Shown: one piece after another, positions 35,345-44,572 of the stretch
Numbering within the stretch: the first letter of the stretch is position 1
Layout of the letters: every line of letters begins with the position of its first letter
Origin: BJGV01 sp003230615
GTDB lineage: Bacteria > Pseudomonadota > Gammaproteobacteria > Burkholderiales > Nitrosomonadaceae
Length of the DNA: 64,000 nt
Assembly: GCA_963663215.1 (NCBI GenBank)
Contig: OY760140.1
Location: 806,001 to 870,000, forward strand
Direction: 5' to 3'
Translations under genes and position numbers: made by a program
Notes under the pieces: generated by a model
Told to the model about the DNA's origin: nothing
The model's database searches: none
The model's input: only the letters and a program-made list of their open reading frames with translations

Positions 35345-37054
35345 ATGAGAGTGTTAATGGTTGAGGATTCAGAGGATGATGCATGTCTCCTATGCGCAGA
35401 ACTTACTAACGCCGGTAACGACCTAACATATAAGCGTGTTGACTGTGATTTAGAGATGCAAGCTGCCCTAGAGGACTCTGATTGGGACATCATTATCGCA
35501 GATCATTCCATGCCGTCCTTCAGCTCCATTGATGCACTAGTTGTATTAAAAAAAAGCGGTAAAGATATCCCATTCATAATTTACTCCAACGTCATTAGCG
35601 AACAAATGGTTGTTTCTGCTATGAGCCATGGAGCGCATGATTATATATTTAAGGGAAATTTCTCCCGCTTGCTCCCGTCTATAGTGCGCGAGATGAAAAA
35701 TGCGAACATGCGTCGTGCTAAGCAGGAGGCTGATAGCCATATTTATCAATTGGCCTACTTTGATGAGCTAACTGGGCTTCCTAAGCGTAATCTATTTTGT
35801 GAAAAATCATCGTTAATGCTTCCGGGATTACCGGATTCTAGGAATACCAACATATTTGCAGCAATGTATTCTATCTACATGAATCATCTGATGCGAATTA
35901 ATAATACATATGGATATGCAGTTGGCGATACATTAATTCAACAGTTAGCATATCGACTAAGTGATTGTGTAGATGCTAACTGTATTTTGGCTCGAATCGG
36001 AGGCAGTAAATTTGCATTTTTTAAGTGTAATATGCGTGACCATAATGAGGTTCAGAAATTTGCAGACCGCATTATGGCTTCCATTGCTTCTCCATTTATT
36101 ATTGATAGGCTGGAGTTTTATGTCACTCTAGGTATTGGAATATCTGCTTATCCGGAGGGTGGTAATGATGCATCAACGCTATTAGGAAACGCCGAGAACG
36201 CTAGATCTCATGCCAAGAAATCATATGAAAATAACTGTAAATATTATATTAAAGAAATGGGTGAGGCTTCATCCAGGCGCTTAGTGTTGGAAACTTCGTT
36301 ACGTAAGGCAGTAGAAAGAGGAGAAATGATACTGCAATATCAACCAGTTATTGATCTTAAAACAGGAGGCTTTACAGCAGCGGAAGCATTAATACGTTGG
36401 AATCATCCTGAATTTGGGTTGCTTTCTCCTAATAAATTCATTCCTCTTGCAGATGAAACTGGCCTCATTATTAAAATTGGAGAATGGGTACTGTATCAGG
36501 CGTGTAAACAAGCGAAAATGTGGCATGGTACATCATCTAATCCAATATCAGTTCTAGTTAATGTTTCAGCAGTACAGGTGGGTCAACCACAACTAAAAGA
36601 ACATGTAGCTAATGTGCTAAGCAAAACAGGGCTTCATCCAGCTTGTCTTGAATTAGAAATTACTGAAACAGTCTTAATGCAAGATGCAGAAACTAGCATC
36701 AATACATTACATGATCTTAAAGAGATGGGAATAAAAATCGCAGTTGATGATTTTGGTACTGGCTACTCGTCCCTGGCTTACCTCAAACGACTTCCCATAG
36801 ATATTTTGAAGATTGACAGAACCTTCATTCGTGATCTCTCGATTAATTCGGATAGTTCAGCGATCGTGAAAGCAATTACTGCTCTTGCAAAAAGCCTTAA
36901 CTTAACAATTGTTGCAGAAGGAGTAGAAACAAAGGAGCGGTTTGATTATTTATGCATTAAAAAATGTGATAGAGCGCAAGGCTTCCTTATCAGCAAGCCC
37001 CTGAATACGGATGCTATAGCGCGCTTCCTAAAGCCGTATCAAACAGAAATTTGA
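35345..37054 (+). CDS. REC-GGDEF-EAL protein, probable c-di-GMP phosphodiesterase
   Basis: 569 residues in three domains. A receiver domain (residues ~1-120) with acidic pocket EDSEDD and phospho-acceptor in IIIADHSMP. A GGDEF domain (~135-295) whose signature is degenerate, RIGGSKFAFF, so it is unlikely to make c-di-GMP. An EAL domain (~315-560) with intact EALIRWNHP, the metal-binding ELEITETVLM, VDDFGTGYSSLAYL and AEGVET, so it is likely an active phosphodiesterase. Three sigma-28-like promoters upstream and the flhDC genes downstream place it in the flagellar regulon, where lowering c-di-GMP would favour swimming. Confidence 0.9.
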   Translation: MRVLMVEDSEDDACLLCAELTNAGNDLTYKRVDCDLEMQAALEDSDWDIIIADHSMPSFSSIDALVVLKKSGKDIPFIIYSNVISEQMVVSAMSHGAHDYIFKGNFSRLLPSIVREMKNANMRRAKQEADSHIYQLAYFDELTGLPKRNLFCEKSSLMLPGLPDSRNTNIFAAMYSIYMNHLMRINNTYGYAVGDTLIQQLAYRLSDCVDANCILARIGGSKFAFFKCNMRDHNEVQKFADRIMASIASPFIIDRLEFYVTLGIGISAYPEGGNDASTLLGNAENARSHAKKSYENNCKYYIKEMGEASSRRLVLETSLRKAVERGEMILQYQPVIDLKTGGFTAAEALIRWNHPEFGLLSPNKFIPLADETGLIIKIGEWVLYQACKQAKMWHGTSSNPISVLVNVSAVQVGQPQLKEHVANVLSKTGLHPACLELEITETVLMQDAETSINTLHDLKEMGIKIAVDDFGTGYSSLAYLKRLPIDILKIDRTFIRDLSINSDSSAIVKAITALAKSLNLTIVAEGVETKERFDYLCIKKCDRAQGFLISKPLNTDAIARFLKPYQTEI

Positions 37055-37247
37055 TCTAATCAATATCCTATCTCATCTTGTTACTAAGTTCTTTTCTAGA
37101 GCTATTTTTACATTACCATTATATTCTGCCTCGTTATTAATAGGATCTTCATGAAAATTCATGTAAGAAGAATTCCTACATAATAGTTAACAAAAATCCT
37201 ACTACGGATTTAGAAAACCTCCCATTTACCTCGCACTATGTCTTAAA

Positions 37248-37274
37248 CGAGAATGAGATCACTGTCTCATTTCG
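37248..37274 (+). promoter_or_regulatory. Hairpin in the flhD leader
   Basis: AATGAGA (37252-37258) pairs with TCTCATT (37265-37271) across a 6-base loop, with further pairing of the flanking CGA/TCG. It lies about 35 bases before the flhD ATG and could affect mRNA stability or bind a regulator; no T-tract follows. Confidence 0.35.
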
Positions 37275-37307
37275 AGACTGCACGCAAACTAGAAAGGGGC
37301 ACACAAA

Positions 37308-37613
37308 ATGGATACCAACCAGATTCTAGGAGAAATCAAGGAAATTAACCTTGGATACATTCTACTGGCACAGAAGATGCTCCGGGAAGACAAGGCCGCA
37401 GCGATGTACCGTCTGGGGATTGGTCAGAATGTTGCCGAAATAATTGAAAACCTAACTTCCAGTCAAATCTTAAAAATGGCCGCGTCAAATACGTTGCTAT
37501 GTCGATTCCGGTTTGATGATCGTTTGATCGCAGAAATGCTAACAAGCCATAGCCAAGATCATGCCGCATCCATGTCACATGCAGCCATTCTGATGGCTGG
37601 TCAGCCAGCTTAG
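37308..37613 (+). CDS. flhD: Flagellar transcriptional regulator FlhD
   Basis: 101 residues matching FlhD: ILGEIKEINLGYILLAQKML, then DKAAAMYRLGIGQNVAEII and LCRFRFDDRLIAEML. With FlhC it forms the hexameric activator of class II flagellar genes. GGGG precedes the ATG. The flhC gene follows after 34 bases. Confidence 0.95.
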   Translation: MDTNQILGEIKEINLGYILLAQKMLREDKAAAMYRLGIGQNVAEIIENLTSSQILKMAASNTLLCRFRFDDRLIAEMLTSHSQDHAASMSHAAILMAGQPA

Positions 37614-37647
37614 GTAATGGTCTAGTTTTTTCTAAAGGTTGCTCCTT

Positions 37648-38208
37648 ATGCGTAATAAAAGCATCTTATCTGAAGCAAAGGAAATCCAACTCGTGACAGA
37701 GCTAATTAGGCTTGGTGCCCGACTACAGGTACTAGAGACTAATTCCAATTTAAGCCGCGAAAGATTAATAAAATTATATAAAGAAATAAAAGGGGTTTCA
37801 CCACCAAAAGGAATGCTTCCATTTTCTGAAGATTGGTTCATGAGTTGGCAAGCCAATATACATTCATCACTATTTATCAATATTTATAACTACCTCATTG
37901 CACATACTGAAGCTCAAGGTATTGATGCCATCATAAAGGGATATAAGCTTTACCTAGAGCATATTGAGTTAAATCAGCTTGAACCAACATTAAGCCTGAC
38001 ACGAGCATGGACCCTAATTCGCTTCATCCGTGGCGAAATACTGCGTACTGCTCCATGTAACAAATGTGGGGGAAATTTTGTAGTACACGCGCTTGATCTT
38101 CACACAAACCTTATTTGTAAGCTTTGTAACATCCCATCCCGTGCCGGAAAGACTAAGAAATCTACACATGCTAATGCAGCGCATATACCACAACTTAGTC
38201 CAGCCTAG
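37648..38208 (+). CDS. flhC: Flagellar transcriptional regulator FlhC
   Basis: 186 residues with the FlhC pattern EIQLVTELIRLGARLQVLE and SLTRAWTLIRFIRG and four zinc cysteines (CNKCGG...CKLC). I place the start at ATG 37648, nine bases after AAAGGT; the frame is open three codons earlier from a TTG. Zinc-binding DNA-contacting partner of FlhD. Confidence 0.95.
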   Translation: MRNKSILSEAKEIQLVTELIRLGARLQVLETNSNLSRERLIKLYKEIKGVSPPKGMLPFSEDWFMSWQANIHSSLFINIYNYLIAHTEAQGIDAIIKGYKLYLEHIELNQLEPTLSLTRAWTLIRFIRGEILRTAPCNKCGGNFVVHALDLHTNLICKLCNIPSRAGKTKKSTHANAAHIPQLSPA

Positions 38209-38332
38209 GAATAGTCGTCAAAATGAAGTCGCGCCACTTTAGTAAATATTAGGAACAGTATCAAATACTTATCGTAGCAACTAGTTTTCTATAGCCATTT
38301 TGGCATAACAATTTTACGAAAAGACTACTACT

Positions 38333-39044
38333 ATGAATACCGCCGTCGAAACAGTAAATAAAGAGCAATTTGTTGAAAATTGTACGCCACTAGTTAAACG
38401 TATTGCTCATCATATGATGGCCAGGTTACCAGCCTCCGTACAAGTGGATGACATTATTCAGACAGGAATGATTGGTTTGCTGGACGCGATCAAACGCTAC
38501 GAAGGTTCTACATGGTCGACAATTTGAAAGTTATGCAGCACAACGCATACGTGGCTCCATTCTAGATGAATTACGGGAAGCAGACTGGTTGCCCCGTGGA
38601 GTTCGTAAAAAGATGCGACAAATCGAGGCAGCGGTTAGGACGCTTGAACAACGTATGGGGCACGTCCCTAGCGAGCAAGAATTAGCTACTGAATTAAATA
38701 TACCTCTTGAAGAGTACCAAGGAACACTACAAGATGCGCGTGGTGGTCAGTTGATGTTTTATGAAGATTTCCAAAAGGCTGATGATGAGCCATTCTTTGA
38801 CCGTCTCTGCTCCGATTCACAAAATGATCCCTTAGAACTCCTAATGGATGAGCGTTTGCGGACAATGTTGGTAGATGCGATTGCAGACTTACCATCACGA
38901 GAGAAAATGGTAATGGGTATGCACTATGAACAAGAAATGAATTTGCGGGAAATTGGTGAAGTATTGGGAGTAAGCGAATCACGAGTATGCCAATTACACA
39001 CCCAAGCTGTGGCTCGGCTACGCAGTCGGCTCAGGAGTCTTTGA
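38333..39044 (+). pseudogene. fliA: Flagellar sigma factor FliA (sigma-28), frameshifted
   Basis: Frame 1 gives the N-terminus with sigma region 2 start (CTPLVKRIAHHMMARLP, VDDIIQTGMIGLLDAIKRYE) and stops at 38527. The rest is in the next frame: QFESYAAQRIRGSILDELRE, region 3, and region 4 (NLREIGEVLGVSESRVCQLH). Deleting the single T at 38513 joins them as YEGSTGRQFESYA, the normal FliA sequence. All conserved segments on both sides are intact, so the break is either very recent or an error. The gene follows flhDC, and FliA-type promoters exist nearby. Confidence 0.88.
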
Positions 39045-39143
39045 TCTGAAAAGAATATAATGTTTATATATAGAACAAACTACGCATGCAATATTAGCCA
39101 AAATCTACGTTCTTTGGCAATTGTATTTCATAGTTAGATGAAA

Positions 39144-39917
39144 TTATTCGCTCAGTTTAGTTTCCCGATTTTTTGATCGTATGAGTTCACGTACTGTCTC
39201 CAATAAACGATCGGCCACTGCCTCCGGATCTACCTTGAACCGATTTTCACTAATTGCCCGTTTGATTTCCTCCTGCTTCAGTCTAGAAATGTATTGTCGA
39301 ATCATTTCTAGCATTTCTTGTGGTAAATTTATAAATTCACATCCTGCGTGTTTGCAGTTAAGACCGTTTTCTAGTGTTACTTTATAAGTGTTTTTTACTC
39401 GAATAGCAATATTAAGCACGCCAATTCCAGGCAAAGTGATGCGACAGTTTTTATAAGTTGTCCCACACTTCAAGTTAACCAAGGAATCTTGCTCAGTGAG
39501 TGTTATACCTCCACAGCTTATATCGTGTACCGTTATTCCTGTTATTCCTGTTATGTCTGAATTTTGTTCATTTGGGAGCGGAATGATACATTTTAATAGT
39601 TTCGGCGTTGACTTAGTTATATGGTAATACTGTCTTTTTTTAATACGTAACAAGGACTCAGGTAGATCAATACTAAAAGCATTGTGCTTTTGAAATTTTA
39701 TTTTCTTGATAGCTGTGCATGTAAACTGTATCTTCGATTGATCATGAGACGTAACAAGTGTCACTTTATTTGCATGTAATGCGACCCGGCTGAATTTCTC
39801 AATTTCGCCTAAATCTACCACCATTTGTCTAAGTTCAGTATCTATCGCTAAAATTGAAGTTAAGATGAAATCATTGTTATGATCGAAATGAAGAGCAGTT
39901 AACATGTTTCTTTTCAT
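39144..39917 (-). CDS. ycgR: YcgR-type flagellar brake, PilZ domain protein
   Basis: 257 residues: an N-terminal YcgR domain (~1-110) with SIDLPESLLRIKKRQYYHI just before the PilZ domain. The PilZ domain has HDISCGGITLTE (the D-x-S-x-x-G motif) and a preceding R in KKRQYYR-like position (here RQYYH). C-di-GMP-bound YcgR slows the flagellar motor. The third residue of the RxxxR motif is not an Arg here (KKRQYYHI), so binding strength is uncertain. A sigma-28-like promoter lies upstream at 40249. Confidence 0.85.
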   Translation of the reverse strand: MKRNMLTALHFDHNNDFILTSILAIDTELRQMVVDLGEIEKFSRVALHANKVTLVTSHDQSKIQFTCTAIKKIKFQKHNAFSIDLPESLLRIKKRQYYHITKSTPKLLKCIIPLPNEQNSDITGITGITVHDISCGGITLTEQDSLVNLKCGTTYKNCRITLPGIGVLNIAIRVKNTYKVTLENGLNCKHAGCEFINLPQEMLEMIRQYISRLKQEEIKRAISENRFKVDPEAVADRLLETVRELIRSKNRETKLSE

Positions 39918-39934
39918 AACTATCTGTAAGATAT

Positions 39935-40093
39935 TTAGAATTTCAGACTTCGAAGTAATACGAAATTTATTCGTTTTCTGTCTCTGGAGATAGTTCTATC
40001 ACCCCATCGATCTGGTTCTTCTTGGTCATTCTTACTGCTCTCCAGTAGATTTGCTGTGTCAAAACTGCCGGAGCTAAATAGAAGGCGTTTCAT
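39935..40093 (-). CDS. Possible 52-residue small protein upstream of ycgR
   Basis: An open frame starts MKRLLFSSGSFDTANLLESS and is rich in charged residues. Its ATG at 40093 is preceded by GGAG at seven bases, a better site than that of ycgR, and it ends 17 bases before ycgR. It lies between the sigma-28-like site and ycgR, so it would be the first gene of that transcript. No family recognised; it may not be translated. Confidence 0.4.
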   Translation of the reverse strand: MKRLLFSSGSFDTANLLESSKNDQEEPDRWGDRTISRDRKRINFVLLRSLKF

Positions 40094-40248
40094 TTCTAAG
40101 CTCCAAGTCATAAAGCGAAGTGTAAAATTTATCTTCGCTCGACACGTAAGATCATGGTTGTACGCAACTTTATTTTCTTAAGTTGGTGGTAATATAAGGC
40201 TCTAAATTTACGCGGATGTGCACCATATATAATACTCAAGTATTAATA
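40094..40248. other. Leader region between the minus-strand sigma-28-like site and ycgR
   Basis: I see no further gene here or in the stretch to 40471. No fliS or fliD remnant is recognisable beside fliT. Confidence 0.35.
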
Positions 40249-40275
40249 TCTTCGGCAATCATTCAGCGACCTTTA
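40249..40275 (-). promoter_or_regulatory. Sigma-28 (FliA)-like promoter facing ycgR
   Basis: On the minus strand: TAAAGGTC, 11 bases, then GCCGAAGA. It uses the same spacing and the same GCCGAA variant of the -10 as the three sites at 35.2 kb, which supports a genome-specific consensus. It points towards the small ORF and ycgR. Confidence 0.6.
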
Positions 40276-40471
40276 GGATTTACTTTAGATAGTTAGTTCT
40301 GCTGGAATGGGAGGAGTGAGACTAAGTAACCTGTTTTCATTAAACTTTAATGTATCATATTACAATATATCCGTAACTAATTGATTATCAATGTATGATA
40401 GTCATACAAAGATAAAGAATTGTGGTTTAGAACCCATGATTCTATGTGGCTGTTATTGTTGAGTCCGTCAT

Positions 40472-40780
40472 CTAGGTTAATCGATGTTCGCGAATAGTAT
40501 TTCTCAGAATAATTTGTAGTTGTACCGTCCATGGCTGAGTGAAAGTTCTGATCTCAGCATCCACTGCCAGGATCTGTTGAATAATCTCTAGCTTTCGCTG
40601 GCGTAGCTCGTCACTAAGCATCTTACTTTCATTATTTATTATGATCTTTTTTATTAGATTACTACATTCTTGCTCGAGCACTATCAAATTTCTCCAATCA
40701 GCTCTCTGTACAACTTTTAGCATTTTACCTGTAGTAATTAAAATAGCTTCATAGGTAGTAATTATTTCGGAACCATTCAT
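40472..40780 (-). CDS. fliT: Flagellar export chaperone / regulator FliT
   Basis: About 102 residues, all helical, matching FliT by the pattern YEAILITTGKMLKVVQRADW and LEQECSNLIKKI, followed by RRKLEIIQQILAVDAEIR-like residues. FliT binds FliD and, in enterics, FlhDC. I use ATG 40780; a GTG at 40792 would add four residues. Flagellar structural genes such as fliD are not in the window. Confidence 0.7.
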   Translation of the reverse strand: MNGSEIITTYEAILITTGKMLKVVQRADWRNLIVLEQECSNLIKKIIINNESKMLSDELRQRKLEIIQQILAVDAEIRTFTQPWTVQLQIILRNTIREHRLT

Positions 40781-40937
40781 TTTTATGTACACAAATTATG
40801 TTCTTAGATAAACCGGATCCGGTATAAATCTGCACTATTTATAAGTTATTGTGATCAATAATCATATCGTTTCTAGCAAATTTGGTGGCCTACTTCTAAA
40901 TAAGTTGTAGCAAAGCTTTATAGAATTATCTTTAGTT

Positions 40938-41744
40938 TTAGCCTGCAGTAACTATTTGGTTCTTTCCTGTATTTTTGACAGGATACAGTGCTCTTCTAGC
41001 ACGACCAATTACTGAGTTTTGATGCTCATAACTGGCACGTTCAACCACGCCAGCACTAAACGTGATTGGTATTGACTGATCAGCATGTATCAAATGGTTT
41101 TCCGCAAGATTATCTTGTAATCTTTTTGTTACTAATTTTGCTAACTCCATGGTAATATTAGGTAGTAAAACAACAAATTCTTCTCTCCCAAAACGGGCGA
41201 CGATGGCACGGGGGCGAAGTGATTTTTTTATAATATTTACTAGATACATCAAAGCTTTATCACCTGCCTGATTCCCGTAAATATCATTGAACAGCCTGAA
41301 GTCATCAAGCTCTAGTAAAACTAAGCATAGCGAAACATTATTTTGGTCAGCATGTGCGGATTCTCTGAGCAGAGATGCATCAAGTCCTCTTCGATTTAAT
41401 GCTCCGGTTGGTTGATCTGTATGTACTAATTCCTTGAGTATTTCCAGTTCATTCTTTAATGCCACGATATCTTGTTCTGTACGTTGTACCTGCTCCTGGG
41501 CTTTATTTACTTCATTACTTGAATGATATAAATTTCTGGTCTCAAGTAATGCTACATCGAGAATATTAATTATTTCACTGAGATCATCGGTTGAGCATAT
41601 TTGTTGTGCGCAATGTTCTATTCGATCGTAATAATCATTTATACAAACTGAATTTTCTTTTTTGTTAATATTTTCTTGTGTAGATTTTGTAGAATTAATT
41701 GACTTGATTAGCTGCAATGGTTTCTTTACTTTAGTGCTCCCCAT
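40938..41744 (-). CDS. GGDEF-domain protein, variant signature GREEF
   Basis: 268 residues: an N-terminal helical region (~30-100) with a coiled coil, then a GGDEF domain starting at DQPTGALNRRGLD. The catalytic loop reads ARFGREEFVVLLP, so the second glycine of GG(D/E)EF is an arginine. Other features (LLELDDFRLFNDIYGNQAGD metal site) are intact. Reduced or no cyclase activity is possible. AGGGA precedes the ATG. Part of the minus-strand signalling run towards fliT and ycgR. Confidence 0.82.
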   Translation of the reverse strand: MGSTKVKKPLQLIKSINSTKSTQENINKKENSVCINDYYDRIEHCAQQICSTDDLSEIINILDVALLETRNLYHSSNEVNKAQEQVQRTEQDIVALKNELEILKELVHTDQPTGALNRRGLDASLLRESAHADQNNVSLCLVLLELDDFRLFNDIYGNQAGDKALMYLVNIIKKSLRPRAIVARFGREEFVVLLPNITMELAKLVTKRLQDNLAENHLIHADQSIPITFSAGVVERASYEHQNSVIGRARRALYPVKNTGKNQIVTAG

Positions 41745-42023
41745 TTCTTATTCCCTCCCAAAAGACACAGATAAGGTGAATTACCTTGAGTAAGGCAACT
41801 GTTATTTAGATTAAAAGTAGGCTCAGATTTATTTGGTGACAACTAAATTAACAGACAAAATACAAAGCTATAAGCTTAATAAACAGGGCAATTGCCACTT
41901 TTATCTAAAAGTGAGAGATTTTTGTTGTTGGAATAGAACTTGTAAAAGAATGGACATATAACCTTAGTAAATACAAGGCTAGCCAGTTTATCTAAGTAGG
42001 ATAGATAGGGTAGGGGACTATAA

Positions 42024-42657
42024 TTAATCTACTAGGTGATTCCTAATAGCGTAGCGAGTTAACTCAGAATTATTGGCAAGCTTAAGCTTTTCTAAAAGAC
42101 GAGACCTATATACACTGATAGTTTTAGGGCTTAAACATAATTCGGTAGAAATATCAGAAGGGGTTTTACCAGCTGCAATCAAACACAAAGTCTGAAATTC
42201 ACGATCAGACAGAATCTCGTGTAACGGCTTATCCCTATCCTGATCTAATGTGTTAGCAAGCTCTTGAGCTAGGGCAGCACTTATATATTTTTTCCCGGTA
42301 GCCACTTGACGTATAGCAGTAACAAGCTGAGAAGGGGCGCTTTGTTTATTAAGGTAGCCAGATGCGCCTGCCTTCAGTGCACGTACTGCAAATTCATGTT
42401 CTGTGTGCATACTTAACATCAGAACCGTCAGCTTAGGTTGCTCCTTCTTAATTTGTTTGAGTACTTTCAATCCCACTTTTATCAGGCAAGGAAATATCGA
42501 GCAACATCACGTCAAAAGTAGTTTCTCGTACGATCTTAATGGCCTGCAACCCTGTTTCTGCCTCTCCTGTGACAGAAATGTTACTAGTCTCGCTAAGTAT
42601 CTGCTTCAATCCTTGGCGCACAATCGCATGGTCATCAGCAATTATTACACGTATCAT
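42024..42657 (-). pseudogene. NarL/FixJ-family response regulator, frameshifted
   Basis: The first frame (42657 to 42448) encodes a receiver domain start VIIADDHAIVRQGL with phospho-acceptor MLLDISLPDKSG, then is lost. The second frame (42476 to 42024) continues as LKVLKQIKKEQP to the LuxR helix-turn-helix (LSDREFQTLCLIAAGKTPSDI, then LSPKTISVYRSRLLEKL). Removing one G of the GGG at 42472-42474 (minus strand) gives PDKSGLKVLKQIKKE, the normal receiver sequence. It directly follows its probable sensor kinase gene by 16 bases. Confidence 0.85.
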
Positions 42658-42673
42658 CTGTAATCCAGGTTTC

Positions 42674-44263
42674 TTAGTGCTGTAACGTTTTTGTTAGATT
42701 CTTATGATTCTCTGTAGGTATAGGGCGTACTACTGTTAGGCTAATATTTGCGTCTATAGGGTGATTTGATAATATCTCCATGGCATTTACCGGAATTGAA
42801 ATAGTTACTTTGGTTCCCTTGCCAGGCCTACCTGTAATATGGAGACTGCCTCTAAGTTGTTGACAGCGCTCACGCATACCTCGAATTCCGAAAGACTGTG
42901 GTTTTGTCATCTCTTGGTCTGTTATCCCACATCCATTGTCCGTAACCTCAAGGAATATCCATCCGTCTTTCTCTGTAAGTCTTATCTGAAGTCGTGAAGC
43001 GGTAGCATGCTTTGAAATATTTGTCAGAGTTTCCTGAAAAATACGAAAAATTGCTACTGATAGTTCTGAATCTAATGGAATTTCATCACTATCACACGAA
43101 ACTCGGTATCGAATCCTGGCACGATCACAGAACTCTTTTGCTTGCCATTTGACAGCAGCAACGATTCCACAATCTAGTATACCTGGTCGCAAGTCCATTG
43201 ATATTCTACGTGTGCTATCAATTACTTGGTCAACTAAAGATTCGATAGATTCAGCTTTTTTCTGGTAAAAAGTCGACTTATTGGGCACACCTTCAGCCCA
43301 AGGTAGCAATTCACATTTGATAGCAGTCAGAATCCCACCGATATCATCATGAATTTCTCTGGCAATCCTAGCGCGCTCCTGTTCCTTAATTTTTTGCAAA
43401 TAGGAAGAAAGTTCAGCTAACTGCTCGCGAGAACTTGCAATCTCAATTTCAGCTAGTTTATTTCTGGTAATATTTATTACAATACCGTCCCATAGAATAT
43501 CTTTGCCAGAAATTTGTCGAGGAGTAGCACGCAGGCTTATCCACTTGACCTCGGTTTCTTTATCTACTCGGATTCGACCCTCCCAGTTCCAGGGTGAAAT
43601 ATTCTTAGCTGAGGCAGTCATTGAACGGGAATAGGATGGCCTGTCTTTAGGTATGATCATCTCATAAAATAGTCTCGGAGCGTCCATAAGTGTGCTTGGA
43701 TGTAAGCCAAGCAACATTAATGAACCATCACTTACGTATGGAAAACTTATTTTTTCATGTTGTTCTAGCATGAACTGAAATATTACGCCAGGAAGATTGG
43801 AGGCAATTACACGAAAACGAGCCTCACTTTTTTTCAATGCTGTCTGTGAAAGACTAAATTGTTTACGATTCTCAGCCTCTAATAGGCTGCGCTGTACGAC
43901 CGGAACTAGCCGCGCAGTACTACCTTTCATTACAAAATCGTGTGCTCCAGCTTTCATTAAAGATGCTGCAGTTTCTTCGCCGATACAGCCTGATACGATA
44001 ATCAACGGGATATCTAGATCATGTGTTTTAAGTAGTGTTAATGCTTCTCCAGCGTCAAAGTCTGGCAAGTTATAATCAGATAGAATTACGTCCCAATTCT
44101 CGTTAATCAGCGCATTTCGTAAACTTTCAATAGTCTCAACACGTAGACAATGAACCGTAAATCCACTTTCCTTAAGAGGATGCAGAATCAGTTCTGCATC
44201 CTCTGCCGAATCTTCAATCATTAATACGCGCAAATCCTGCTTTTCCATATTTTCATACCCCAT
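42674..44263 (-). CDS. Hybrid NarL-type sensor kinase: REC-PAS-HisKA_3-HATPase
   Basis: 529 residues. A receiver domain (~10-130; EDSAEDAE, ILSDYNLPDFDAG) comes first, then a PAS domain (~150-270), then a HisKA_3 dimerisation helix with the phospho-histidine in RIAREIHDDIGGILTAIK, and an HATPase_c domain (FQETLTNISKHATA; DNGCGI; GIRGMRERC). HisKA_3 kinases pair with LuxR-type regulators, and one follows immediately. The start is probably ATG at 44263 or ATG 44251 (five codons in). No membrane segment, so it senses a cytosolic or relayed signal. Confidence 0.9.
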   Translation of the reverse strand: MGYENMEKQDLRVLMIEDSAEDAELILHPLKESGFTVHCLRVETIESLRNALINENWDVILSDYNLPDFDAGEALTLLKTHDLDIPLIIVSGCIGEETAASLMKAGAHDFVMKGSTARLVPVVQRSLLEAENRKQFSLSQTALKKSEARFRVIASNLPGVIFQFMLEQHEKISFPYVSDGSLMLLGLHPSTLMDAPRLFYEMIIPKDRPSYSRSMTASAKNISPWNWEGRIRVDKETEVKWISLRATPRQISGKDILWDGIVINITRNKLAEIEIASSREQLAELSSYLQKIKEQERARIAREIHDDIGGILTAIKCELLPWAEGVPNKSTFYQKKAESIESLVDQVIDSTRRISMDLRPGILDCGIVAAVKWQAKEFCDRARIRYRVSCDSDEIPLDSELSVAIFRIFQETLTNISKHATASRLQIRLTEKDGWIFLEVTDNGCGITDQEMTKPQSFGIRGMRERCQQLRGSLHITGRPGKGTKVTISIPVNAMEILSNHPIDANISLTVVRPIPTENHKNLTKTLQH

Positions 44264-44572
44264 ATGCGGAGTGTTTATTCAAAGTGATCAGTGTAATTTA
44301 AGCTATTCCTTTTCTCTAATAAATCAGCATAATCGATCATTTTACATATGTCATGATGATTGATATTAGCGAAAGAAACAATAGAACTTAAACACCGAAC
44401 TCCTTTGAGTTTATACGAATATAAGCGATGACTTTAGCATTTTACCAATAACTGAGCTGGCTTGCTAAATGAGTGACGGGCTATTTCTATCAAGTAACAC
44501 GTATTCATTCAATTTGTCAGGTTGGCAATTATCATAAATGGTATACAAGAGCAATTATGTGTAGTGGTTTTC
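44264..44572. other. Intergenic between two signalling units, no gene seen
   Basis: AT-rich sequence; the transcript of the next unit must end and the one of the hybrid kinase begin here. I found no coding frame or clear terminator. Confidence 0.35.
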
